Part shown: piece by piece, positions 34,990-47,656 of the stretch
Layout: each line of letters opens with the position of its first letter
Numbering within the stretch: position 1 is the first letter of the stretch
NCBI GenBank assembly: GCA_937625935.1
Contig: CALMHQ010000001.1
Coordinates: forward strand, 39,802 to 103,801
DNA length: 64,000 bases
Direction: 5' to 3'
From: Tetramitus jugosus
Lineage: Eukaryota > Heterolobosea > Eutetramitea > Acrasida > Vahlkampfiidae
Translations under genes and position numbers: made by a program
The notes under the pieces: generated by a model
Database searches by the model: none
What the model saw: the letters and a program-made list of their open reading frames with translations, nothing else
Told to the model about the DNA's origin: nothing

Positions 34990-36556
34990 CCCACACCACA
35001 CAAAAAACCGTATTTTGCGTGGGGGGCTGGGAGACGGTCCCAGTCACGGCTATATATATATATGTGCACATCCAGGGTGAAACTGGTTGCTATGACACCC
35101 TACATAATCTGGCCAAAAATCAAAAATCGAAAAATCCTGTGTCACTCTATGTTCACACATTTAGCTGCATCGGAGTTTCATCTGTACTTTTTTGGAATTT
35201 TTCGGAAAAAATCAAAAAATCACTATCTCCAATTGTAAATCGTCTACCGATGAAATATATTTCAACATAAAATTTTACGTTTTTGTATCATCACTAGGGG
35301 TCGGAAAAACTCCCCTGAGGAGCAATCCTTTTTTTCTCAAAAACGGCATGTCGGATTAATAATCTATGTCCATAATACCTAGAAAATATTAATTTTCTGT
35401 TCTAATTCACCATAAATATCATTTCTCCGATGCTTTTCCATGGACTTTTTTTTTTCGACAAGAAATCTGCCAGTCTAATTTGACTGACTCTTGGGCCACA
35501 GAGACAATATTATGAAGCTATGAAACAACACGAGAATTAGACCAAAGCAATGCACCGTTTAGAAAATAGGTGTTTTCGAAACAAATCACACGAATGTTCG
35601 TCGACAGACCAACTCACTCCAAATTTCACTCTCTAAATTTCACATTTTTTAGTTTCGTACAGTCAATTCGCTTGTGCTATTCCTCTCTTCACTATATTGC
35701 TTACAACTTCCATCTTTACTTTTTCTCTATTATGCTTCCTTTACATTTGTCGGAGTTCGGAGTATTAATAGGGGCATAGTCGAAGTTTTCCATTGAAATT
35801 GTATGCGTAATATATAAATATTTGATAGCTGTAGTTTTTCAGGGAAACTGTTTTATTATTCTTTCAGAGAGTTAATTTCTCCGACATTGAAACGGAGCAT
35901 TTTAGAGAAAAAGTAAAGATGGAAGTTGTATAAGATATTAAGATCAAATCATCAGCACTAGCGGATTAATAATATTCAACTATGATGGTCATATTTAACT
36001 CCGACCGACGCCCAGAAAGTCATCCGACTCTGTCCATCACAGTTGAATTTGGTTACTCCGCTCACGCTAATCATTTGTCTATTATATTGCTTGCTACTCC
36101 CAACTCGCTTTCTCTCTACTATGCTTCCTTTAGAAGTGTCGGAGTTCGGAGTATTTATAGGAGTATTGTTACTGGTCTCCATTGAAACTTCATACATACA
36201 ATATACTTATTTGATAGCTGTAGTTTTTCAGGGAAACTGTTTTATTACTATATTTGTGGCACTTTTTCTGTTGCCGATCACCACCCAACCCTCCATCGCA
36301 ACTTTTGTGCGCGAAATATTGAGTTTCAAAGTTTCAATCGGCTCTCGCTCTGTATATCTATTGCTGTTATAATGTTTGTGCTCGAGCAGATCCCATATAT
36401 GAAACACTTTATGTCACAATGTGGCTCACCCAATCCTACTCCAGTCGAGAGCCATTGTGACATAAAGTGTTTCATATATTCAATTCACTTGAGCACGAAC
36501 CTCACAACTGTGATAGCTATGTAGAGCGAGAGCCGATTGATAATTCAAAACTCATT
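34990..36556. repeat. Left arm of symmetry centre C2
   Basis: A direct duplicate (offset 6357) of the rDNA upstream arm 28646 to about 30200. It contains spacer, E4 (35731-35854), island S2 (35975-36047), E3 (36120-36243) and P (36335-36539). It is inverted relative to 38970-40536. No gene is seen. Confidence 0.88.
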
Positions 36557-36940
36557 ATAGTGAGACGACTTTTAACTACATCACTCTCCACCTCTCGACT
36601 AACAACTTTTGCACTCGAAATATTGAGTTTCATAGTTTCAATCGGCTCTCGCTCTACATAGCCATTGCTGTTGTGAGGTTCGTGTTTGAGCAGATGCCAT
36701 ATATGAAACACTTTATGTCACAATGTGGCTCACCCAATCCTACTCCAGTCGAGAGCCATTGTGACATAAAGTGTTTCATATATTCAATTCACTTGAGCAC
36801 GAACCTCACAACTGTGATAGCTATGTAGAGCGAGAGCCGATTGATAATTCAAAACTCATTATAGTGAGACGACTTTTAACTACATCACTCTCCACCTCTC
36901 GACTAACAACTTTTGCACTCGAAATATTGAGTTTCATAGT
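36557..36940. repeat. C2 spacer, proximal part: A half - palindrome P - A half
   Basis: Left of the 146-bp array, the A half-spacer appears, then a 205-bp palindrome (36639-36843, with the perfect 27-bp stem), then the A half-spacer again. The 304-bp step is the same as between P1 and P2. C2 therefore looks like a C1-type centre with an extra P-A unit plus amplification of the 146-bp unit. Confidence 0.8.
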
Positions 36941-38970
36941 TTCAATTGACTTGCGCTCTGCATAGCTATAGTGATTATCATGTGTAAGCACGAGCCAATT
37001 GAAAACGTATTTTGCAACATTTCGAGATGGTTGTGTCTCTCCCCCCAACCAACAACTTTTGCATCCAATATATTGAGTTTTAGATTTTCAATTGACTTGC
37101 GCTCTGCATAGCTATAGTGATTATCATGTGTAAGCACGAGCCAATTGAAAACGTATTTTGCAACATTTCGAGATGGTTGTGTCTCTCCCCCCAACCAACA
37201 ACTTTTGCATCCAATATATTGAGTTTTAGATTTTCAATTGACTTGCGCTCTGCATAGCTATAGTGATTATCATGTGTAAGCACGAGCCAATTGAAAACGT
37301 ATTTTGCAACATTTCGAGATGGTTGTGTCTCTCCCCCCAACCAACAACTTTTGCATCCAATATATTGAGTTTTAGATTTTCAATTGACTTGCGCTCTGCA
37401 TAGCTATAGTGATTATCATGTGTAAGCACGAGCCAATTGAAAACGTATTTTGCAACATTTCGAGATGGTTGTGTCTCTCCCCCCAACCAACAACTTTTGC
37501 ATCCAATATATTGAGTTTTAGATTTTCAATTGACTTGCGCTCTGCATAGCTATAGTGATTATCATGTGTAAGCACGAGCCAATTGAAAACGTATTTTGCA
37601 ACATTTCGAGATGGTTGTGTCTCTCCCCCCAACCAACAACTTTTGCATCCAATATATTGAGTTTTAGATTTTCAATTGACTTGCGCTCTGCATAGCTATA
37701 GTGATTATCATGTGTAAGCACGAGCCAATTGAAAACGTATTTTGCAACATTTCGAGATGGTTGTGTCTCTCCCCCCAACCAACAACTTTTGCATCCAATA
37801 TATTGAGTTTTAGATTTTCAATTGACTTGCGCTCTGCATAGCTATAGTGATTATCATGTGTAAGCACGAGCCAATTGAAAACGTATTTTGCAACATTTCG
37901 AGATGGTTGTGTCTCTCCCCCCAACCAACAACTTTTGCATCCAATATATTGAGTTTTAGATTTTCAATTGACTTGCGCTCTGCATAGCTATAGTGATTAT
38001 CATGTGTAAGCACGAGCCAATTGAAAACGTATTTTGCAACATTTCGAGATGGTTGTGTCTCTCCCCCCAACCAACAACTTTTGCATCCAATATATTGAGT
38101 TTTAGATTTTCAATTGACTTGCGCTCTGCATAGCTATAGTGATTATCATGTGTAAGCACGAGCCAATTGAAAACGTATTTTGCAACATTTCGAGATGGTT
38201 GTGTCTCTCCCCCCAACCAACAACTTTTGCATCCAATATATTGAGTTTTAGATTTTCAATTGACTTGCGCTCTGCATAGCTATAGTGATTATCATGTGTA
38301 AGCACGAGCCAATTGAAAACGTATTTTGCAACATTTCGAGATGGTTGTGTCTCTCCCCCCAACCAACAACTTTTGCATCCAATATATTGAGTTTTAGATT
38401 TTCAATTGACTTGCGCTCTGCATAGCTATAGTGATTATCATGTGTAAGCACGAGCCAATTGAAAACGTATTTTGCAACATTTCGAGATGGTTGTGTCTCT
38501 CCCCCCAACCAACAACTTTTGCATCCAATATATTGAGTTTTAGATTTTCAATTGACTTGCGCTCTGCATAGCTATAGTGATTATCATGTGTAAGCACGAG
38601 CCAATTGAAAACGTATTTTGCAACATTTCGAGATGGTTGTGTCTCTCCCCCCAACCAACAACTTTTGCATCCAATATATTGAGTTTTAGATTTTCAATTG
38701 ACTTGCGCTCTGCATAGCTATAGTGATTATCATGTGTAAGCACGAGCCAATTGAAAACGTATTTTGCAACATTTCGAGATGGTTGTGTCTCTCCCCCCAA
38801 CCAACAACTTTTGCATCCAATATATTGAGTTTTAGATTTTCAATTGACTTGCGCTCTGCATAGCTATAGTGATTATCATGTGTAAGCACGAGCCAATTGA
38901 AAACGTATTTTGCAACATTTCGAGATGGTTGTGTCTCTCCCCCCAACCAACAACTTTTGCATCCAATATA
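36941..38970 (+). repeat. 146-bp tandem array, 14 units
   Basis: Units start with ttcaattgacttgcgctctg at 36941 and every 146 bp to 38839, and look identical throughout. The first joint differs slightly (catagtttcaattg versus tagattttcaattg) and the last unit ends ccaatataatgag where it meets the right arm. The array is strictly head-to-tail, so the axis of C2 is itself asymmetric. One unit occurs in the C1 spacer and one in C1'. The overlapping 86-codon frames on - are a by-product of the repeat. Monomer length is close to nucleosome core DNA length, which may be coincidence. Confidence 0.97.
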
Positions 38971-40536
38971 ATGAGTTTTGAATTATCAATCGGCTCTCGC
39001 TCTACATAGCTATCACAGTTGTGAGGTTCGTGCTCAAGTGAATTGAATATATGAAACACTTTATGTCACAATGGCTCTCGACTGGAGTAGGATTGGGTGA
39101 GCCACATTGTGACATAAAGTGTTTCATATATGGGATCTGCTCGAGCACAAACATTATAACAGCAATAGATATACAGAGCGAGAGCCGATTGAAACTTTGA
39201 AACTCAATATTTCGCGCACAAAAGTTGCGATGGAGGGTTGGGTGGTGATCGGCAACAGAAAAAGTGCCACAAATATAGTAATAAAACAGTTTCCCTGAAA
39301 AACTACAGCTATCAAATAAGTATATTGTATGTATGAAGTTTCAATGGAGACCAGTAACAATACTCCTATAAATACTCCGAACTCCGACACTTCTAAAGGA
39401 AGCATAGTAGAGAGAAAGCGAGTTGGGAGTAGCAAGCAATATAATAGACAAATGATTAGCGTGAGCGGAGTAACCAAATTCAACTGTGATGGACAGAGTC
39501 GGATGACTTTCTGGGCGTCGGTCGGAGTTAAATATGACCATCATAGTTGAATATTATTAATCCGCTAGTGCTGATGATTTGATCTTAATATCTTATACAA
39601 CTTCCATCTTTACTTTTTCTCTAAAATGCTCCGTTTCAATGTCGGAGAAATTAACTCTCTGAAAGAATAATAAAACAGTTTCCCTGAAAAACTACAGCTA
39701 TCAAATATTTATATATTACGCATACAATTTCAATGGAAAACTTCGACTATGCCCCTATTAATACTCCGAACTCCGACAAATGTAAAGGAAGCATAATAGA
39801 GAAAAAGTAAAGATGGAAGTTGTAAGCAATATAGTGAAGAGAGGAATAGCACAAGCGAATTGACTGTACGAAACTAAAAAATGTGAAATTTAGAGAGTGA
39901 AATTTGGAGTGAGTTGGTCTGTCGACGAACATTCGTGTGATTTGTTTCGAAAACACCTATTTTCTAAACGGTGCATTGCTTTGGTCTAATTCTCGTGTTG
40001 TTTCATAGCTTCATAATATTGTCTCTGTGGCCCAAGAGTCAGTCAAATTAGACTGGCAGATTTCTTGTCGAAAAAAAAAAGTCCATGGAAAAGCATCGGA
40101 GAAATGATATTTATGGTGAATTAGAACAGAAAATTAATATTTTCTAGGTATTATGGACATAGATTATTAATCCGACATGCCGTTTTTGAGAAAAAAAGGA
40201 TTGCTCCTCAGGGGAGTTTTTCCGACCCCTAGTGATGATACAAAAACGTAAAATTTTATGTTGAAATATATTTCATCGGTAGACGATTTACAATTGGAGA
40301 TAGTGATTTTTTGATTTTTTCCGAAAAATTCCAAAAAAGTACAGATGAAACTCCGATGCAGCTAAATGTGTGAACATAGAGTGACACAGGATTTTTCGAT
40401 TTTTGATTTTTGGCCAGATTATGTAGGGTGTCATAGCAACCAGTTTCACCCTGGATGTGCACATATATATATATAGCCGTGACTGGGACCGTCTCCCAGC
40501 CCCCCACGCAAAATACGGTTTTTTGTGTGGTGTGGG
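38970..40536. repeat. Right arm of symmetry centre C2
   Basis: The inverted counterpart of 34990-36556: P (38987-39191), reverse E (near 39283-39406), island S2 (39479-39551), reverse E (near 39672-39795), then spacer to the TA tract. It is also a direct duplicate of 45326-46892 (offset 6356). Confidence 0.88.
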
Positions 40537-40611
40537 TTTTGTCCGGTCTTTTTTGGCCCTTTTCTGGCCAAAATAGGGGGGATCCCCTTTTCAAAAAATT
40601 TTTGCCAGTGC

Positions 40612-40970
40612 AAAAGTAGGTAGAAGGTACCTGGAAGGTACCTAGAGCTAGGTAGAAAGGAGCTAGGTAAAGGAGGTAGAAGGAGGTAAGAAGGTAGGCC
40701 GAAAGGAGCTAGGTAGAAAGTAGGCCGAAAGTAGGCCGAAAGTAGGTAGAAGGTGCCTAGAAGGTACCTAGAGCTAGGTAGAAAGTAGGCCGAAAGGAGG
40801 TAGAAGGAGGTAAGAAGGTAGGCCGAAAGGAGCTAGGTAGAAAGTAGGCCGAAAGTAGGCCGAAAGTAGGTAGAAGGTGCCTAGAAGGTACCTAGAGCTA
40901 GGTAGAAAGTAGGCCGAAAGGAGGTAGAAGGAGGTAAGAAGGTAGGCCGAAAGGAGCTAGGTAGAAAGGA
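40612..40970 (+). repeat. Polypurine tract of the right C2 arm
   Basis: The mirror of 34554-34912. Units include gaaggtacctagagctaggt and gaaagtaggcc. The 75-bp linker before it (40537-40611) contains the G6 run. Confidence 0.8.
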
Positions 40971-41095
40971 GGCGCGTAGTATAGAATCTAGTATTCTTAA
41001 TATGAAGCTTATTGCGTCCTGGTGACGTAGTAGGAATAGTGCTTATGGGGCTCATGCTTCAGTACAAGCGCACCAACAACTCGCGTTCCGAACAG
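40971..41095 (+). promoter_or_regulatory. Orphan copy of the rRNA upstream promoter block (right C2 arm)
   Basis: Ends cgttccgaacag at 41095 and then continues gtgggtgatagaacc, where the true promoter continues ttttatcagtcgtaac. If it can recruit the transcription machinery it would point rightward at the iteron array. It may equally be an origin-associated element. Confidence 0.75.
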
Positions 41096-41238
41096 GTGGG
41101 TGATAGAACCAGGACGGGAGAGCGCTCAGGCGTTCTCGGTTAAATCCGATTTTAGTGAAGAATCCCACTTCCATAATCGACCGTTGACCCTCCCTGGATG
41201 CCATGCAATTGACGTAGTGTGAAAATATGGGCGGACAT

Positions 41239-41567
41239 TGTGCAAAAGCAGCATAAAGTTAACGTGATCATTCATTGTTTTGTGGTAAAAAGCAGCATAA
41301 AGTTAACGGGATCATCATTGTTTTGTGGTAAAAGCTGCGTAAAGTTAACGTGATCATCATTGTTTTGTGATAAAAAGCAGCATAAAGTTAACGGGATCAA
41401 ATCATTGTGATAAAGTGTTGTGATAAAAAGCTGCGTAAAGTTAACGGGATCATTCATTGTTTTGTGATAAAAAGCAGCATAAAGTTAACGTGATCATCAT
41501 TGTTTTGTGGTAAAAGCTGCGTAAAGTTAACGGGATCATTCATTGTTTTGTGATAAAAAGCTGCGTG
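41239..41567 (-). repeat. Iteron-like array, mirrored copy
   Basis: The inverse of 33957-34285 with the same seven gttaac sites and the same spacing pattern. One such array on each side of C2 gives the circle two opposed arrays, if the circular model holds. Confidence 0.85.
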
Positions 41568-41800
41568 GAGTTAGAATAAGACACATGTTAAAACCCAGAC
41601 GTCAAGTTGGAAATGAAAGCATGCAGTCATACTCTAACTCGCATCCATTGCTGATCATCAATGACAAACTCGGACCCATAGAAGGTCAGTGAAAACTGAC
41701 TGGACGTGGAGAAGATGTTGTTGGCGATTATCAGCAGCGAGGTACTTTGGATCTGAAAGCTTGAATACGGAAAGGAGGCGTTATTGCCTGCTGAGGGTGC
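41568..41800. other. Unique spacer, mirror of 33724-33956
   Basis: No feature recognised. Confidence 0.4.
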
Positions 41801-42086
41801 GTGGCTCCTAGCTACGGATTAGCGAAGAGCAAGCGCCGACTGTGTATATAATGGAGCACACTCACTAGTCTCACTAGTAAGTAAAGCTCCATCGGACACT
41901 GGTGGAAGTCACCATTGGTCTCAGTTGAGTAGAGCGCCATTGGGTCATAATGAGGGAGTTACCATTATGCGTTCCCACCAATGGAGTGAAATGACGCTGA
42001 GAGCTCACCAATGGAGTGCCATCGGGAGTTACACATCAACTGGGGAATAGATAATTGGCGGTCCGTGCTTGAACCCAGGCCGCAAC
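41801..42086 (-). repeat. 286-bp direct repeat, mirrored unit b
   Basis: The inverse of 33438-33723, starting gtggctcctagctacgg and ending with the reverse complement of gttgcggcctggg. Confidence 0.85.
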
Positions 42087-42192
42087 ACGCAGGCCGAGAG
42101 CAGGGTTAGCGGCAAATGGAGGTATTCATGTCCGATCGATCCAAGCTAGCTCAATGGATGTGCACCAAATGAACGTGGATTACATCGGAAAA

Positions 42193-42478
42193 GTGGCTCC
42201 TAGCTACGGATTAGCGAAGAGCAAGCGCCGACTGTGTATATAATGGAGCACACTCACTAGTCTCACTAGTAAGTAAAGCTCCATCGGACACTGGTGGAAG
42301 TCACCATTGGTCTCAGTTGAGTAGAGCGCCATTGGGTCATAATGAGGGAGTTACCATTATGCGTTCCCACCAATGGAGTGAAATGACGCTGAGAGCTCAC
42401 CAATGGAGTGCCATCGGGAGTTACACATCAACTGGGGGATGGGGAATTGGCAGTCCGGGCTTGAACCCAGGCCGCAAC
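42193..42478 (-). repeat. 286-bp direct repeat, mirrored unit a
   Basis: The inverse of 33046-33331, separated from unit b by 106 bp. Confidence 0.85.
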
Positions 42479-42947
42479 ATGAAGCCGAGTGTAAGGACAG
42501 AAGTGGAAGTGTGTGGGTATGGGTTGTATGTCAGTAGTTTAGTCAGTAGTTTCAAATTCATGAGGTAGGGATGATTCGTCACCTCGTTTGTGTTCACCTG
42601 GTGTGTCAGTATTGAGGAAGTTGACTTCGGTCCTACTCTTTGTCTGGCACATTGGGCAGCTTTCTGGCGCTGCATCAGCTTACGGGTTGGTGGCAAAGGA
42701 AAGGTGGGTATATCCCATGGGCCTATCCAGATCTCTGGCCCCGGACACAGGCAAAGCCCAGCACACCCCATTATGGTGTATGCTTGACAGACGTTTTGAA
42801 AAAGTATGAACACTTAGGTACCTAGTGCCGAGAGTCCCTTCTTCTTTCTTCATAAGCCGTTTGAGTGCCCTTTACGCCAAAAATACCCTGTTTTTTACTA
42901 ATTTCGAAATGGATTAAACTATAGATGTCAAACTATGTTACTTATGT
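42479..42947. other. Unique region, mirror of 32578-33045
   Basis: The same weak open frames appear on opposite strands. At about 42948 the sequence becomes identical to window position 1, which marks the closure of one circuit of the repeating molecule. Confidence 0.5.
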
Positions 42948-44823
42948 TTGCATCGTTCATGGTTGCCACCAGAAATGACTTTAAGTTTTAGGTGAATTTC
43001 ACATGTCGCACTGCTAACCTTCTTATTTCTTTGATAGTCCTGATACTGTCCAACCAATCAAGTGTGCTGTTGTGCAACAAGAGACATTGTTCTTAACTAC
43101 CTCCAGAAATGACCTTAGGTTTTAGGTGAATTTCACATGCCGCGCTACTAACCTTCTCATCTCTGATACTGTCTAACCAATCAAGTGTTCTGTTGTGCAA
43201 CAAGAGACGTTGGTCTTAACTTTGCTCCTAGAAAAAACTCAGTCAGTTTATGTCTTATAGATGAATCGCTTGCACTGCTGTTTAATTAACAATGTTGTGT
43301 TCCATGCGTCATATTAGATTGGAGCAATCACGCCTCCATCTCACACTTGACCTCGATCTCGACTTTGGCCTAAGAGGAAAAGTGACCCTCCTGTGTTTCA
43401 TAAAGACGAACCGTGTGAGCTTCTTGTTTATTCAATAGTGTTGTATGTTACTGGTTTAATTGGATTGGCCAAATGACGACCTTCGGGTCACACTCGATCT
43501 CGACTTTGGCCACAACTTCGCGTTCGACGTGACCACTTGTGTTTAATAGAGACTAACCGCTTGTGCTGTTTGTTTATCTGATAGTGTTATATGTTACTCG
43601 TTTCTTTGGATTGTATCAGATATGCTCCCCTAACAAAATTTCTAATTTTCCGACACTAAAAAACGGCGCATTATCAAATGATTCTGCTAAAACTGCAACA
43701 TATCAATATTTAATTTTGATTCTTCTCCACATAAAATTATCCCGCTATCTTGCTCCCCTGAGAGTTTCTATTTTCCCGACTTTTATCCACGCATAATTTT
43801 ATTACTCCGCTTGCGTTGAATATATATATATATGTATACAGTAAATAATATCACAAGATAATTTCTCCGCATGCTCAGGGAAGGAGCTAAATTTTTCGGA
43901 GAAATATACGACGGGGTTATTGGGAACCTGACTGATGACATAGAGAGGAAATATAGATTATATAAAATGGTGCATGACAGAACCGGGCTAACTTGCTTCC
44001 TCTCCATTTTAGCTGTCAATAATTTTTTCGTGTTTTTGGGCTCCTGGAAAACATGAAATTTTGGCTACTTTGCGAGGAAGCATAGAATCGCCAAAGCGAA
44101 AAAACTGACGATATATATGTTCATATTCAAGGAAAAAAAAATACCCATTTTTTGACGATTTTATTGATTTACGAAAAAATTCGCTACTTTGAGCGTGGTC
44201 GACCTTTTTTTGCTAAAAAAACATGTCTCTACTTCATCTGGTGACCAAATGGCCTTAAGTACGAACAGTAACTATAACATTTTAACATCGTTATATTTTT
44301 CGGTTAGGCTTAAATCCCCGCCAGTAAAAAGTTCCTTATGTTTTTTAAAATCGTAGGGGGGGGGTTTACCGAAAATCACTTTTTGGGTGTTTTTGATTTT
44401 CTCGCGCTAATGATTTGCTCACTATATTGCATACTACCTCCATGCATACTTTTTTTTCATTATGCTTCCTTTAGAAGTGTCGGAGTTCGGAGTATTAATA
44501 GGGGCATTATTACTGGTATCCATTGGAAGTACATACATACAATATATATATTTGATATCTGTAGTTTTTCAGGGAAACTGTTTTATCATTCTTTCAGAGA
44601 CTTACTTTTTCTGCCAGCAACAGAGAGAGAGTGATATGAGAAGACACAGATGACGCAGTGAAGAAATCACGAGCACGAGAGAATCAGCCAAACGAAGCTG
44701 TGGGAGACAGGCCACACACCTAGATCTGACTGCAGCTATCTCCCACAGTTGAATTTGATTACTCCACTATCGAACATGATTTCTTCTCTAGATCTTATAC
44801 GACTTCCATGTTTACTTTTTCTT
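42948..44823. other. Outer upstream spacer of cistron 3
   Basis: A direct repeat of 1-1875 (offset 42947 before the G run near 44357 and 42948 after it). It contains the ~130-bp direct repeats, diverged sub-repeats, E1 (44458-44584) and island S1 (44698-44748). No gene is recognised. Confidence 0.75.
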
Positions 44824-45762
44824 CATTATGCTTCCTTTAGAAGTGTCGGAGTTCGGAGTATTAATAGGGGCATAGTCAAAGTTCTCCATTGAAACTACAT
44901 ACATACAATATACTTATTTGATAGCTGTAGTTTTTCAGGGAAACTGTTTTATTACTATATTTGTGGCACGTTTCTGTTGCCGACCACATTCCACCCTCCA
45001 TCCAACTTTTGCACTCGAAATATTGAGTTTCAAAGTGTCAATCGGCTCTCGCTCTACATAACTATCACAGTTGTGAGGTTCGTGCTCAAGTGAATTGAAT
45101 ATATGAAACACTTTATGTCACAATGGCTCTCGACTGGAGTAGGATTGGGTGAGCCACATTGTGACATAAAGTGTTTCATATATGGCATCTGCTCAAACAC
45201 GAACCTCACAACAGCAATGGCTATGTAGAGCGAGAGCCGATTGAAACTATGAAACTCAATATTTCGAGTGCAAAAGTTGTTAGTCGAGAGGTGGAGAGTG
45301 ATGTAGTTAAAAGTCGTCTCACTATAATGAGTTTTGAATTATCAATCGGCTCTCGCTCTACATAGCTATCACAGTTGTGAGGTTCGTGCTCAAGTGAATT
45401 GAATATATGAAACACTTTATGTCACAATGGCTCTCGACTGGAGTAGGATTGGGTGAGCCACATTGTGACATAAAGTGTTTCATATATGGGATCTGCTCGA
45501 GCACAAACATTATAACAGCAATAGATATACAGAGCGAGAGCCGATTGAAACTTTGAAACTCAATATTTCGCGCACAAAAGTTGCGATGGAGGGTTGGGTG
45601 GTGATCGGCAACAGAAAAAGTGCCACAAATATAGTAATAAAACAGTTTCCCTGAAAAACTACAGCTATCAAATAAGTATATTGTATGTATGAAGTTTCAA
45701 TGGAGACCAGTAACAATACTCCTATAAATACTCCGAACTCCGACACTTCTAAAGGAAGCATA
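44824..45762. repeat. Palindromic module C3, copy 3
   Basis: A direct repeat of 1876-2814 with the same spacer orientation: E, P (45039-45243), A, P (45343-45547), E. Confidence 0.75.
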
Positions 45763-46883
45763 GTAGAGAGAAAGCGAGTTGGGAGTAGCAAGCAATATAA
45801 TAGACAAATGATTAGCGTGAGCGGAGTAACCAAATTCAACTGTGATGGACAGAGTCGGATGACTTTCTGGGCGTCGGTCGGAGTTAAATATGACCATCAT
45901 AGTTGAATATTATTAATCCGCTAGTGCTGATGATTTGATCTTAATATCTTATACAACTTCCATCTTTACTTTTTCTCTAAAATGCTCCGTTTCAATGTCG
46001 GAGAAATTAACTCTCTGAAAGAATAATAAAACAGTTTCCCTGAAAAACTACAGCTATCAAATATTTATATATTACGCATACAATTTCAATGGAAAACTTC
46101 GACTATGCCCCTATTAATACTCCGAACTCCGACAAATGTAAAGGAAGCATAATAGAGAAAAAGTAAAGATGGAAGTTGTAAGCAATATAGTGAAGAGAGG
46201 AATAGCACAAGCGAATTGACTGTACGAAACTAAAAAATGTGAAATTTAGAGAGTGAAATTTGGAGTGAGTTGGTCTGTCGACGAACATTCGTGTGATTTG
46301 TTTCGAAAACACCTATTTTCTAAACGGTGCATTGCTTTGGTCTAATTCTCGTGTTGTTTCATAGCTTCATAATATTGTCTCTGTGGCCCAAGAGTCAGTC
46401 AAATTAGACTGGCAGATTTCTTGTCGAAAAAAAAAAGTCCATGGAAAAGCATCGGAGAAATGATATTTATGGTGAATTAGAACAGAAAATTAATATTTTC
46501 TAGGTATTATGGACATAGATTATTAATCCGACATGCCGTTTTTGAGAAAAAAAGGATTGCTCCTCAGGGGAGTTTTTCCGACCCCTAGTGATGATACAAA
46601 AACGTAAAATTTTATGTTGAAATATATTTCATCGGTAGACGATTTACAATTGGAGATAGTGATTTTTTGATTTTTTCCGAAAAATTCCAAAAAAGTACAG
46701 ATGAAACTCCGATGCAGCTAAATGTGTGAACATAGAGTGACACAGGATTTTTCGATTTTTGATTTTTGGCCAGATTATGTAGGGTGTCATAGCAACCAGT
46801 TTCACCCTGGATGTGCACATATATATATATAGCCGTGACTGGGACCGTCTCCCAGCCCCCCACGCAAAATACGGTTTTTTGGT
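45763..46883. repeat. Upstream repeat arm of cistron 3, part repeated from 2815-3935
   Basis: Contains island S2 (45835-45907), E4 (46028-46151) and the A/T-rich spacer. It is also a direct duplicate of the right C2 arm (offset 6356). No gene is seen. Confidence 0.85.
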
Positions 46884-47373
46884 GGGAGTAAGAGAAAAAA
46901 GAGAAAAAAAAAGAAGGAGAAGAGAGAAAAGAAGAAGGAGAAGAGAGAAAGAAGAAGGAGGAGAGGAGAAGAGAGAGAAGGAGGAGAGAAGGAGGAAGGG
47001 AAGAAGGAGGAGAGGAAGGGAGATGAAGGTAGGAGGAAGGAGAAGAGAAGAGGAAGGAGAAGAGAAGAAGAAAAAAGAAGGTAAGAGGGGAGGTAAGGTA
47101 TCTAGAAAGTAGGTAAGAGGGGAGGTAAGGTATCTAGAAAGTAGGTAGAAGGAGGAAGGAGGTAGGCTGAAAGGAGGTAGGCTGAAAGGAGGTAGGCTGA
47201 AAGGAGGTAGGCTGAAAGGAGGTAGGAAGAAGGTGGGCCGAGAGAAGGAGGTAAGAAGGTAGGCCGAAAAGAAGGCAGGCTGAAAGGAGGTAGAAGGAGG
47301 TAAGGAGATAGGTAGAAAGGAGGTAGGTAGAAGGAGGTAAGAAGGTAGGCCGAAAGGAGGTAGGTAGAAAGGA
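46884..47373 (+). repeat. Polypurine tract upstream of rRNA copy 3
   Basis: A direct repeat of 3936-4425. Confidence 0.85.
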
Positions 47374-47498
47374 GGCGTGTAGTATAGAATCTAGTATTCT
47401 TAATATGAAGCTTATTGCGTCCTGGTGACGTAGTAGGAATAGTGCTTATGGGGCTCATGCTTCAGTACAAGCGCACCAACAACTCGCGTTCCGAACAG
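47374..47498 (+). promoter_or_regulatory. Upstream promoter block of rRNA copy 3
   Basis: A direct repeat of 4426-4550. The orphan copy at 40971-41095 lies 6403 bp upstream in the same orientation. Confidence 0.5.
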
Positions 47499-47656
47499 TT
47501 TTATCAGTCGTAACTTCGGTTTGACTGCTTTTATAGGTGTTTAGAAAAATCTAGTGAGTTTTACGACTCACAAGAACCAATAGATTTTTAATCTAGTTAC
47601 TAGAAAGCTGCAAGCTTAGCACGCAGTCTTAATAGGGCTAGAGAGAAAATCATGAT
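47499..47656 (+). promoter_or_regulatory. Putative core promoter of rRNA copy 3
   Basis: A direct repeat of 4551-4708. Confidence 0.45.

Noticed and set aside
36934-38946. Thirteen overlapping 86-codon frames on - (36934-38946)
   Set aside because: Each is a read-through of the 146-bp unit. 146 is not a multiple of three, so neighbouring frames overlap in different phases. This is a repeat artefact.
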